Assembly (NCBI GenBank): GCA_019115725.1
Contig: DXCY01000286.1
Coordinates: forward strand, 1 to 6,236
DNA length: 6,236 bases
Origin: Candidatus Luteimonas excrementigallinarum
GTDB taxonomy: Bacteria; Pseudomonadota; Gammaproteobacteria; Xanthomonadales; Xanthomonadaceae
Reading direction: 5' to 3'
The translations under genes were made by a program, and so were the position numbers. Positions 1-5,799 of the stretch are shown piece by piece; within the stretch, counting starts at the first letter, position 1, and each line of letters starts with the position of its first letter. The notes beneath the pieces are model-generated. The model had not been told where the DNA came from, ran no database searches, and worked only from the letters and a program-made list of their open reading frames with translations.

Positions 1-561
1 CACCAGCAGGTCCCAGTCACGCAGGAAATAGAAGGTCAGCACCGGCAGCAGCACCAGGTTGACGATCCAGGTGATGAACACGAATCCCGAGCGCTGCAGG
101 TAGCCGAAGAACGAGGCCGCCACGCCCCCGGCCTGCTGCCAGTGCTCGCGCGCCCAGTCGAACAGGCGCTGCGGATCCGCCCAGGCCGATACGGAGAAGC
201 CGGTGCGCTGCTCGATCCACGGAATCGCCGTACCCACCACCCATTCGCGGATGGACGGCAGCGATTCAACCAGCGTCTTCACCTGGCGCTCGACCATTGG
301 CACCAGGATCAGCATCGCCAGGGTGACCATCAGCACCATCAGCAGGAAGACCAGGCTTACTCCGAACAGCCGCGAGCGCCCGGTACGTTCCACCCGGTCC
401 ACCAGGGGATCACACAGCCAGGCCAGCAGCGCGGCCATCACGAACGGGGTCAGGATGGGGCCGAGCGCGATCAGCAGCCACAGCACCACCGCCAGCACCA
501 GCCCCCACTGCAAGCGCTTGAGGAACAGGGCAATGGCGGCGGTGTCCTCGACGGGCGCCAT
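1..561 (-). CDS. AI-2E / PerM family membrane transporter, N-terminal half (partial)
   Basis: The minus strand is open from an ATG at 561 to the window edge, giving 187 residues with no stop. Family proteins are usually about 340-380 residues, so roughly half is visible. Hydrophobic segments lie near residues 19-34, 36-50, 67-90 and 158-180. Between the third and fourth is a soluble stretch (about 91-157) rich in charged residues and tryptophan. This is the AI-2E exporter (PerM, COG0628) plan: two close helices, a third, a long periplasmic or cytoplasmic insert, then the C-terminal helix bundle. The loop after helix 2 carries the family-like LAWLCDPLVDRVER run, and helix 4 ends in TFYFLRDWDLL, which is typical of the family. 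The start follows the DUF2066 stop by 2 bases and has no clear Shine-Dalgarno sequence, so translational coupling is likely. The family is named for autoinducer-2 export, but many members have other or unknown substrates, so I assign no substrate. It is an inner-membrane protein. Confidence 0.9.
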   Translation of the reverse strand, partial: MAPVEDTAAIALFLKRLQWGLVLAVVLWLLIALGPILTPFVMAALLAWLCDPLVDRVERTGRSRLFGVSLVFLLMVLMVTLAMLILVPMVERQVKTLVESLPSIREWVVGTAIPWIEQRTGFSVSAWADPQRLFDWAREHWQQAGGVAASFFGYLQRSGFVFITWIVNLVLLPVLTFYFLRDWDLLV

Positions 562-563
562 CG

Positions 564-1652
564 TCAGCGCACCAGCCGGTAGATCGGGGTACCGGTATCC
601 AGCAGCATGTCCACCTCGGCCAGCACCTGCTCATCGGCCAGGCTGCGGAAGCCTGGCAGCCCGGTCAGCAGCTCCAGCTCCACTTCCAGTCCTTCGGCCG
701 TGGCCCGGACCGGCGTGATCCGCTGCACCACCGACATGCCCTGCAGATAGCCCGCCAGGCGGATGAAGTCATCACTGCTGTCGATCCCGGTGAACGTCAT
801 CCGGTAGCTGCCCGCCGGGCCGGTCTCCGGAGCGCGCGCATAGCGCTTGACCAGTGCATCGGCCGCGCCATCCGCACCGCCGGCCATGGTGGCCTGCGGA
901 CGGGCGTCCTGCGACGACCACTGCGACAGCACCCGACCATTGTCGACGAACGTCCAGTCCGCCTTCCAGCCGCCTTCATGGCGGTACAGCTTGCCAAGCA
1001 GCTGCATCGGCGGCGCGTAGCGGGCCGACAGCCGCGCCACGGCGGCATGGTCCCCGCGCCAGATCGCGCCGGTGGCTGCCTGCTCGGCGGCACTGCCGCG
1101 CGGCAGGCCCAGGCCGTAGCCACGCTCGCGGGCCCGGTCCAGCACCGGTCGCACCGCGTTGTTCTGGTTGAGGGTGACCAGGCGCGGGCCGCGGCCGTCA
1201 TCAATCGCCAGCCACAGCACCGGGCGCGGGCGCGGCGCCGGCCACACCGGCAGGCCCAGCGCTGCCGCCATGCCGTCCACCGCTTCCTCGTCGAAACGCA
1301 CTACCAGGGTGGTGTGGAAGGTCGGCGCGCCGCTGGCCGAGGTGCCCTCGTCCTGGCGGTAATCGAAATGCTCCACGTAGCCCTCGGCCCGCCGCAGCTC
1401 GGCGGACACGCCGGGGCGCTCAACCACGGTCCGGTCGCCGGACAGCTTGCCCAGCACCTGCGCCAGCGCGCGTCCCAGCGCTCCGCGGCGCTCGTTCTCA
1501 CGCTGGCTGTGCACCCGCACTTCGGCCTCGTACAGGCCCTGCGCGCCGGCGCGGTCTCCCTCCATCCGCTGGGCCATGGCATCGCCGGCCAGCAGCAGGC
1601 AGCCGGCCACCAGCCAGGCCATCCAGCATCCGATGCGGTTCACGTGCAGCAT
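564..1652 (-). CDS. DUF2066 domain-containing exported protein
   Basis: The product is 362 residues from the ATG at 1652. The N-terminus has Arg6, then a hydrophobic stretch (about 7-23) ending in DAMAQ, which fits signal peptidase I cleavage after Ala27. A VAGC motif at 15-18 also resembles a lipobox, but it sits early and is followed by more hydrophobic residues, so I prefer a normal signal peptide. The mature start (LYEAEVRV, then RGALGRALAQVLGKLSGDRTV) matches the DUF2066 N-terminal block found in Xanthomonadaceae and Pseudomonas. A second conserved part follows near VLWLAIDDGRGP and the C-terminus. Function is unknown, and the location is probably periplasmic. The frame stays open upstream to 1841, and an in-frame ATG exists at 1670. 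I chose 1652 because GGGAA lies 6 bases before it and the signal peptide begins there. It is divergent from purM and precedes the transporter gene in one unit. Confidence 0.87.
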   Translation of the reverse strand: MLHVNRIGCWMAWLVAGCLLLAGDAMAQRMEGDRAGAQGLYEAEVRVHSQRENERRGALGRALAQVLGKLSGDRTVVERPGVSAELRRAEGYVEHFDYRQDEGTSASGAPTFHTTLVVRFDEEAVDGMAAALGLPVWPAPRPRPVLWLAIDDGRGPRLVTLNQNNAVRPVLDRARERGYGLGLPRGSAAEQAATGAIWRGDHAAVARLSARYAPPMQLLGKLYRHEGGWKADWTFVDNGRVLSQWSSQDARPQATMAGGADGAADALVKRYARAPETGPAGSYRMTFTGIDSSDDFIRLAGYLQGMSVVQRITPVRATAEGLEVELELLTGLPGFRSLADEQVLAEVDMLLDTGTPIYRLVR

Positions 1653-1658
1653 GTGGTG

Positions 1659-1663
1659 TTCCC
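1659..1663 (-). promoter_or_regulatory. Ribosome binding site for the DUF2066 gene
   Basis: On the minus strand GGGAA lies 6 bases before the ATG at 1652. The alternative in-frame ATG at 1670 has no purine-rich motif at a suitable distance. The site therefore favours the shorter start, which also places the signal peptide at the very N-terminus. The match to the Shine-Dalgarno consensus is only partial. Confidence 0.45.
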
Positions 1664-1778
1664 GGTACATACAGATCGCGGAATGTTGCCACAAAGGCCG
1701 CTGGGCTGTTGTCTGCGACGCCGTTTGGCACGCCCGCCACGCCTTCGCCGGCATGGGCGGCCGCACGCCGCCGCCGAC

Positions 1779-1787
1779 TGCTAAAAT
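1779..1787 (+). promoter_or_regulatory. Extended -10 promoter element for the purM operon
   Basis: TGCTAAAAT fits the extended -10 pattern TGnTATAAT with one mismatch. It is the only A/T-rich patch in a G/C-rich stretch just before purM. Transcription would begin near 1794, leaving a leader of about 25 bases before the GTG start. No convincing -35 hexamer is seen 17 bases upstream, which is acceptable for extended -10 promoters. I see no clear PurR-type operator (a palindrome around a central CG) over it. The promoter is inferred from sequence only. Confidence 0.4.
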
Positions 1788-1818
1788 TGCGGGATTGTCC
1801 CTACTGGCGGCCGCACCC

Positions 1819-2856
1819 GTGACCACCCCCACCCCGCTCACCTACCGCGATGCGGGCGTCGATATCGATGCCGGCAACGCCCTTGTCGAACGCATCAAGC
1901 CGCTGGTCAAGCGCACCCACCGCCCCGGCGTGATGGGCGGGCTGGGCGGCTTCGGCGCCCTGTTCGATCTGTCCGGCCGCTACCGCGAGCCGGTGCTGGT
2001 TTCGGGCACCGACGGCGTGGGCACCAAGCTCAAACTGGCCCAGCAGCTGGGCCGCCACGACACCATCGGCATCGACCTGGTGGCGATGTGCGTGAACGAC
2101 ATCGTGGTGCAGGGCGCCGAGCCGCTGTTTTTCCTGGATTACTTCGCCACCGGCAAGCTGGACATCGATACCACCGCAGCGGTGGTCGGCGGGATCGCCG
2201 CCGGCTGCGAGCTGGCCGGCTGCGCCCTGATCGGCGGCGAAACCGCCGAAATGCCCGATATGTATGCCCCCGGCGAGTATGACCTGGCCGGCTTCTGCGT
2301 GGGCGCGGTGGAAAAGTCCGCCCTGGTGGACGGCTCGCGCGCCAAAGCCGGCGACGTGCTGATCGGCATCGGCTCCAGCGGCCCGCACTCCAACGGTTAC
2401 TCACTGATCCGGCGGATCTATGAGCGCGCCGGCAGCCCTGCCGATCTGGATCTTGGCGGTACCCGCCTGGCCGACGCGCTGATGGCGCCCACCACCATCT
2501 ATGTGAAGCCGCTGCTGGACCTGCTGGGCACGCACGGCGAGGCCATCCACGCCCTGGCCCACATCACCGGCGGCGGGCTGACCGAGAACATCGTGCGGGT
2601 GATCCCGGACGGCCTGGGCATCGAGGTGGATGCCAGCGCCTGGTCGCTGCCGCCGGTGTTCGACTGGCTGCAGCGCGAAGGCGCGGTGGCCGACGCCGAG
2701 ATGTGGCGCACCTTCAACTGCGGCATCGGCTTCGTGCTGGCAGTGGATCCGGACGCAGCCGGCCTGGTGGAAGCCGGGCTGGAACGGCACGGCCTGACCC
2801 ACTGGCGCATCGGGCAGGTGGCCGAAACCAGCGGCGACCGCGTCCGCATCGGCTGA
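1819..2856 (+). CDS. purM: Phosphoribosylformylglycinamidine cyclo-ligase (AIR synthetase)
   Basis: This cytoplasmic enzyme closes the imidazole ring in de novo purine synthesis: FGAM + ATP gives AIR + ADP + phosphate. The frame is open upstream to 1447, but homology begins at LTYRDAGVDIDAGN, so the GTG at 1819 is chosen. It gives exactly 345 residues, the length of E. coli PurM. Visible motifs are the early PGVMGGLGGFGALFDL block (36-51), GTDGVGTK (63-70) and CVNDIVVQGAEPLFFLDY (91-108), both in the ATP/substrate region. GGETAEMP (139-146) and GSSGPHSNGYSL in the C-terminal half are also characteristic. No key residue looks missing. A Shine-Dalgarno sequence is weak (GGCGG a few bases before the start), and the leader appears short. 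It is the first gene of a four-gene run and is followed by purN after 4 bases, the usual purM-purN pairing. Confidence 0.97.
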   Translation: MTTPTPLTYRDAGVDIDAGNALVERIKPLVKRTHRPGVMGGLGGFGALFDLSGRYREPVLVSGTDGVGTKLKLAQQLGRHDTIGIDLVAMCVNDIVVQGAEPLFFLDYFATGKLDIDTTAAVVGGIAAGCELAGCALIGGETAEMPDMYAPGEYDLAGFCVGAVEKSALVDGSRAKAGDVLIGIGSSGPHSNGYSLIRRIYERAGSPADLDLGGTRLADALMAPTTIYVKPLLDLLGTHGEAIHALAHITGGGLTENIVRVIPDGLGIEVDASAWSLPPVFDWLQREGAVADAEMWRTFNCGIGFVLAVDPDAAGLVEAGLERHGLTHWRIGQVAETSGDRVRIG

Positions 2857-2860
2857 ACCA

Positions 2861-3559
2861 GTGTCCGTGGAGTTCTCCAACCCGGCGCCTGCGTCCGCGC
2901 CTGCGCCGCTGCGCATCGCCGCCCTGGCCTCGGGCCGTGGCAGCAACCTGCAGGCGCTGATCGATGCCATCGCCGCTGGCACGCTGAACGCGCGCCTGGT
3001 GGGGGTCTTTTCCGACCGTGCCGACGCCGCCGCCCTGGAACGCGCCCGCACCGCGGGCGTGCCCTGCGCCGCCGAGAATCCAAAAGCCTTCGCCTCCCGC
3101 GACGCCTATGACCAGGCGCTGTTCGCCCATGTCGATGCGGTCCAGCCCGATCTGGTGGTCTGCGCCGGCTACATGCGCCTGATCGGCGCCGCCGCGGTGG
3201 ATGCCCGCCCCGGCCTGCTGATCAACATCCACCCTTCGCTGCTGCCCCGCTTCAAGGGCCTGCACACCCACCGGCGGGCGCTGGAAGAAGGCGCAACCGA
3301 ACACGGCGCCAGCGTGCACTACGTGACCGCCGATCTGGACGGCGGCCCGGTCATCGCCCAGGCCCGGGTGCCGGTACTGCCCGGCGACGACGAGGCCGGC
3401 CTGGCCGCCCGGGTGCTGGAGCGCGAGCATCCGCTGCTGGTGGAAACCGTGCGCTGGATCGCCAACGGCCGCATCCAGCTGAAAGAACACAGCGTTCACG
3501 CCGATGGCGCCCGTCTGCAGGCACCGCTTCAGCTGGGATCAAACAACCACTTTGCATGA
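2861..3559 (+). CDS. purN: Phosphoribosylglycinamide formyltransferase (GAR transformylase)
   Basis: The enzyme transfers a formyl group from 10-formyltetrahydrofolate to GAR, giving FGAR, two steps before the PurM reaction. The product is 232 residues from a GTG at 2861, 4 bases after the purM stop. Phosphate-binding GRGSNLQAL is at 25-33. The catalytic trio Asn122, His124 (in NIHPSLLPRFKG) and Asp160 (in DLDGGPVIAQ) matches E. coli Asn106, His108 and Asp144 with a constant offset of 16. That offset comes from an extra N-terminal stretch rich in Ala and Pro (residues 4-16) before the first beta strand. A second GTG at 2867 is an equally possible start, but no start codon closer to the fold is seen. 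No strong Shine-Dalgarno sequence precedes it, so coupling to purM is likely. Its TGA overlaps the next gene's ATG. Confidence 0.96.
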   Translation: MSVEFSNPAPASAPAPLRIAALASGRGSNLQALIDAIAAGTLNARLVGVFSDRADAAALERARTAGVPCAAENPKAFASRDAYDQALFAHVDAVQPDLVVCAGYMRLIGAAAVDARPGLLINIHPSLLPRFKGLHTHRRALEEGATEHGASVHYVTADLDGGPVIAQARVPVLPGDDEAGLAARVLEREHPLLVETVRWIANGRIQLKEHSVHADGARLQAPLQLGSNNHFA

Positions 3560-4287
3560 TGTCGCCCATGCGACCTATTGCCCTGATGCTCACCCTGCTG
3601 GTCGTGGCCCTGTCCGGCCCCCTGCGGGCCTCCGAGCCCGAGCCGTTCTTCGCCACCTATGAAGCCTGGTACGGCGACCGGCACGTGGGCGAGGCCAGCA
3701 TGACCCTGGAGCCGCGCGAGGCGCCGAACTGGGAAGTCACCCTGGAAATCCGCGCCAACCGCGGCCTGATCGGCCTGGCCCGGCTGAACATGCTGCAGAG
3801 CACCGTGTTCGATGTGCACCATGATGGGCAGTTCTTCCGCCCGCTCACCCAGCGCACTGTGCGCAAGGCGATCCTGTTTGGTCGCAACTCCACCGGGATC
3901 TATGACTGGCACGCCCGCACCGCGCAGTGGAGCGGAGATGTGAGCGAGCGCCGCAGCCAGCCCGTGCCGCTGGAAGACGGCGACATGAGCGCCCTGCTGA
4001 TCAATCTGGCGGTCATCCGCGACGCCGAGCCCGGCGCCACCCTGCGCTACCGCTACGTGGACAACGGCCGTGCGCGCGAACACGAGTACCAGGTATCAAC
4101 GGAGACCGAACCGGTGGAAGTGGCCGGCATCGGCTACCGTGCCCTGCGCATTTCACGCATCGAGGACGATGACGACCAAATGATCGTCTGGGTCGCCAAC
4201 GGCGTGCCCACCCCGATCCGCATCCTGCAGCGCGATGGCGACGACACCATCGACCTGCGCCTGATCGAATACCGAGGGACCGAATGA
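3556..4287 (+). CDS. DUF3108 domain-containing exported protein, first copy
   Basis: The product is 243 residues. A signal peptide is visible: Arg6, a hydrophobic core at about 8-21, then GPLRA with likely cleavage after Ala25. The mature protein starts SEPEPFFATYEAWYGDRHVG, the typical DUF3108 opening strand. Later landmarks are LNMLQSTVFDVHHDG, YDWHARTAQWSGDV, DMSALLINLAVIRD and the C-terminal PTPIRILQRDGDDTIDLRL. DUF3108 members are predicted beta-rich envelope proteins, and no biochemical function is assigned. The start ATG at 3556 overlaps the purN TGA (ATGA), and a second ATG follows at once at 3559. A third, at 3568, would also keep the signal peptide. No good Shine-Dalgarno sequence is seen close by, so reinitiation after purN is likely. 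It is a paralogue of the next gene. Confidence 0.88.
   Translation: MMSPMRPIALMLTLLVVALSGPLRASEPEPFFATYEAWYGDRHVGEASMTLEPREAPNWEVTLEIRANRGLIGLARLNMLQSTVFDVHHDGQFFRPLTQRTVRKAILFGRNSTGIYDWHARTAQWSGDVSERRSQPVPLEDGDMSALLINLAVIRDAEPGATLRYRYVDNGRAREHEYQVSTETEPVEVAGIGYRALRISRIEDDDDQMIVWVANGVPTPIRILQRDGDDTIDLRLIEYRGTE
4274..4279 (+). promoter_or_regulatory. Ribosome binding site for the second DUF3108 gene
   Basis: GAGGGA lies inside the last codons of the first DUF3108 gene, 4 bases before the ATG at 4284 and 10 bases before the in-frame ATG at 4290. Either start could use it. The second DUF3108 gene therefore has its own binding site, which the first lacks. Confidence 0.55.
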
Positions 4288-5012
4288 CCATGATCCAAGC
4301 CAACTATCGCCGCGCCCGGCGCACCACCATCCGCCTGCTGGCTGCAGGCGCCCTGTTCGTGGCCGGCACCTCGGCCTGGGCGCTGGAGCCCTTCAACGCC
4401 GAATACCGCGCCAGCTACATGGGCATGCAGGCCACCGGCAACATGACCCTGGAGCGCAATGGCCAGGACCAGTGGGAGTACAAGGTGGAAGTGGCCGGCA
4501 TGGGCGCACGGCTGACCCAGAGCACCACTTTCGACGAGCACAACGACCACTGGCGCCCGCTGAAGAGTGTGGACTCGCAGGCCGGCGAATCCGGCCTGGC
4601 CGCCATGCTGGTCAGGAACCGCAGCGTGGAAACCACCTACGACTGGGATGCCGGCCAGGCGCGCTGGACCGGCGATGTCGACAGCGACGAGGCCGGTCCG
4701 GTGCAGCTGCGCGCCGGTGACATGGACGGCATGCTGATCAACCTGGCAGTGGTACGCGACGTGGCCGCCGGGCAGCCGCTCAACTACCGCCTGGTGGAAG
4801 ACGGCCGCGTGCGCGGGCAGCGCTTCCGCGTTGACGGTACCGAGACCATCAGCGTGGCCGGCGAGCAGCGCGAAGCCACCCGGGTGGTACGCACCAGCGG
4901 CCGTCGCGAAACCATCGCATGGGTGGTGGAGGACCTGCCGGTGCCCGCGCGCATCCTGCAGCGCCGCAACGGCCGCGACCATCTGGACCTGCAGCTGCAG
5001 TCGTTCAACTGA
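4284..5012 (+). CDS. DUF3108 domain-containing exported protein, second copy
   Basis: The product is 242 residues, starting at an ATG that overlaps the previous stop (ATGA). ATG 4290 is a possible alternative. The N-terminus has several arginines (9, 10, 12, 13, 17), a hydrophobic core at about 18-28, and SAWA with likely cleavage after Ala33. This looks like a Sec signal; no full twin-arginine motif is seen. The mature part begins LEPFNAEYRASYMGMQATG and shares ordered landmarks with the first copy: MTLE, QSTTFDEH, YDWDAGQARWTGDV, DMDGMLINLAVVRD, and PARILQRRNGRDHLDLQL at the end. Outside these motifs the two differ widely, so the duplication is old. Function is unknown; the protein probably sits in the periplasm or at the outer membrane. 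It is the last gene of the purM-led run, since 145 non-coding bases follow. Confidence 0.88.
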   Translation: MTMIQANYRRARRTTIRLLAAGALFVAGTSAWALEPFNAEYRASYMGMQATGNMTLERNGQDQWEYKVEVAGMGARLTQSTTFDEHNDHWRPLKSVDSQAGESGLAAMLVRNRSVETTYDWDAGQARWTGDVDSDEAGPVQLRAGDMDGMLINLAVVRDVAAGQPLNYRLVEDGRVRGQRFRVDGTETISVAGEQREATRVVRTSGRRETIAWVVEDLPVPARILQRRNGRDHLDLQLQSFN

Positions 5013-5017
5013 GGTCC

Positions 5018-5058
5018 GGCCGGGGGCGGCCAGGGCAGGCAATCGCGGGCAATCCCGC
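5018..5058 (+). terminator. Two short G/C hairpins, possible operon end
   Basis: Just after the second DUF3108 stop, GGCCG (5018-5022) can pair with CGGCC (5027-5031), and GCGGG (5045-5049) with CCCGC (5054-5058). Both have 4-base loops. The stems are only 5 bp, and a T tract is missing (only TT after the second), so this is not a classic intrinsic terminator. CCCGC is repeated at 5061-5065, offering an alternative partner. Position at the end of the gene run is the main support. Confidence 0.25.
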
Positions 5059-5146
5059 TTCCCGCAATCTGCACGGCGGCCGTTGCAGGCGTAGCATGAG
5101 GGGCGTACCGCACTGCTGCGGACCATGCCGCCACCCCGCTGCCGAT

Positions 5147-5151
5147 GGGAG
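5147..5151 (+). promoter_or_regulatory. Ribosome binding site for the peroxiredoxin gene
   Basis: GGGAG lies 6 bases before the ATG at 5158. This decides the start against the upstream in-frame ATG at 5125, which would add 11 residues (Pro- and Arg-rich) before a clear signal peptide. Confidence 0.7.
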
Positions 5152-5157
5152 CCTGCA

Positions 5158-5706
5158 ATGAATGCCTTCAAGACCGCCCTGCTGGGCACCGTGCTTGCCC
5201 TCACCGCCGCTTGCACCCAGTCCGTCCAGGCCGAGGACACCCTGCAGCCGGGCGATCGCGCCCCGCTGTTCGAAGCGCCCGCCTGGCTGGCGGGTGAAGC
5301 ATTCCAGTTCGACATGGCAGCCGCACTGTCGGAAGGACCGGTGGTGCTCTACTTCTTCCCGGCGGCCAATACGCCGGGGTGCAACCTGGAAGCGGCGCTG
5401 TTTTCCCAGAGCATCGAACGCTTTACCGGACTGGGGGCCACGGTCATTGGCGTGACCGCCGGCAACACCGACCAGCTGCAGGAGTTTTCCGCCGACGGCG
5501 CCACCTGCGCCGGCAGGTTCGCGGTGGCCGCGGATACCGGCGCGCGCATCGCCGCCGATTACCGTGCCGTCAGCGAAGGCAGCGAGTACTCCTCACGCAC
5601 GTCCTATGCCATCCGCCAGGATGGAACGATTGCCGCCGTGCATTCAGACCGCAATCCCAGCCGCCACGTGCAGGCGATGCTGGAGGGTCTGGAAGAAGCT
5701 GAATGA
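5158..5706 (+). CDS. Exported peroxiredoxin, BCP/PrxQ type, probable lipoprotein
   Basis: The product is 182 residues of the AhpC/TSA thioredoxin-fold family, which reduces peroxides through a reactive cysteine. The fold starts at LQPGDRAPLFEAP (29-41). VVLYFFPAANTPGC carries the peroxidatic Cys75 with the family Thr72-Pro-Gly, and Arg147 in SSRTSYAIRQDG fits the conserved active-site Arg. At +5 from Cys75 there is Ala80, where E. coli BCP has its resolving Cys. Here Cys117 (GATCAGRFAVAADTG) is the probable resolving residue, as in PrxQ proteins with the second Cys in helix 3. The N-terminus has Lys5, a hydrophobic core, then LTAAC with Cys19, an acceptable but not ideal lipobox. Cleavage after VQA (25) is an alternative. 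Either way it is exported, while most BCPs are cytoplasmic. A weak -10-like TAGCAT is at 5092-5097. Azurin follows 93 bases downstream. Confidence 0.88.
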   Translation: MNAFKTALLGTVLALTAACTQSVQAEDTLQPGDRAPLFEAPAWLAGEAFQFDMAAALSEGPVVLYFFPAANTPGCNLEAALFSQSIERFTGLGATVIGVTAGNTDQLQEFSADGATCAGRFAVAADTGARIAADYRAVSEGSEYSSRTSYAIRQDGTIAAVHSDRNPSRHVQAMLEGLEEAE

Positions 5707-5720
5707 AGCCCTGCAGCCGC

Positions 5721-5756
5721 GCGGAAACCATCACTTCACCGTAAGGGATGGTCCGC
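5721..5756 (+). other. Bulged stem-loop between peroxiredoxin and azurin genes
   Basis: The arm 5721-5732 pairs with 5747-5756 as 10 bp (GCGGA + CCATC against GATGGTCCGC), with an AA bulge on the left arm. CTT (5734-5736) can add three pairs with AAG (5743-5745). An A-rich stretch (AAAAATAA) follows instead of a T tract, so it is not a standard terminator on this strand. On the opposite strand the T run precedes the hairpin. GATGG recurs at 5781-5785 just before the azurin ribosome binding site, so CCATC has a second possible partner. It could act as an mRNA 3' end, a processing site or a leader element; I cannot tell which. Confidence 0.45.
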
Positions 5757-5789
5757 AAAAATAACCGAAAGAATCCCATTGATGGCCCC

Positions 5790-5794
5790 GGAGG
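5790..5794 (+). promoter_or_regulatory. Ribosome binding site for the azurin gene
   Basis: GGAGG lies 5 bases before the ATG at 5800, the strongest Shine-Dalgarno sequence in the window. It supports this start, which places a lysine/arginine-containing signal peptide at the N-terminus, rather than the internal ATG at 5812. Confidence 0.8.
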
Positions 5795-5799
5795 TCCTG

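Noticed and set aside
1668..1700. A minus-strand promoter with TTGTGG and TATGTA-like hexamers for the DUF2066 gene.
   Set aside because: The -10 match is only 3 of 6, and the resulting start point would fall on the ribosome binding site, too close to the ATG.
978..1784. A 268-codon open frame on the plus strand opposite the DUF2066 gene.
   Set aside because: The product is His/Arg/Ala/Gln-rich with no fold or signal peptide, and the minus strand holds a recognised family. It is a composition shadow.
1447..1818. A possible 124-residue N-terminal extension of PurM in the same open frame.
   Set aside because: The GTG at 1819 gives the exact 345-residue family length. The extension overlaps the divergent DUF2066 start and the likely promoter, and its product looks like low-complexity shadow sequence.
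1653..1841. A longer N-terminus for the DUF2066 protein, up to 1841.
   Set aside because: It would run into purM and bury the signal peptide 63 residues inside the protein.
1801..2388. A 195-codon minus-strand frame inside purM, and similar ones at 2714-3499 and 3529-4083.
   Set aside because: They mirror purM, purN and DUF3108 codons and show the usual His/Ala/Gly-rich antisense composition.
5125..5157. An upstream ATG start for the peroxiredoxin.
   Set aside because: The added residues precede a clear signal peptide, and the ribosome binding site fits the ATG at 5158.
4134..5315. A 393-codon open frame on the minus strand across both DUF3108 genes and the peroxiredoxin start.
   Set aside because: It is antisense to well-supported genes. 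Long antisense frames are expected when third positions are G/C. Its product is His/Ala/Gly/Val-rich with no recognisable domain.
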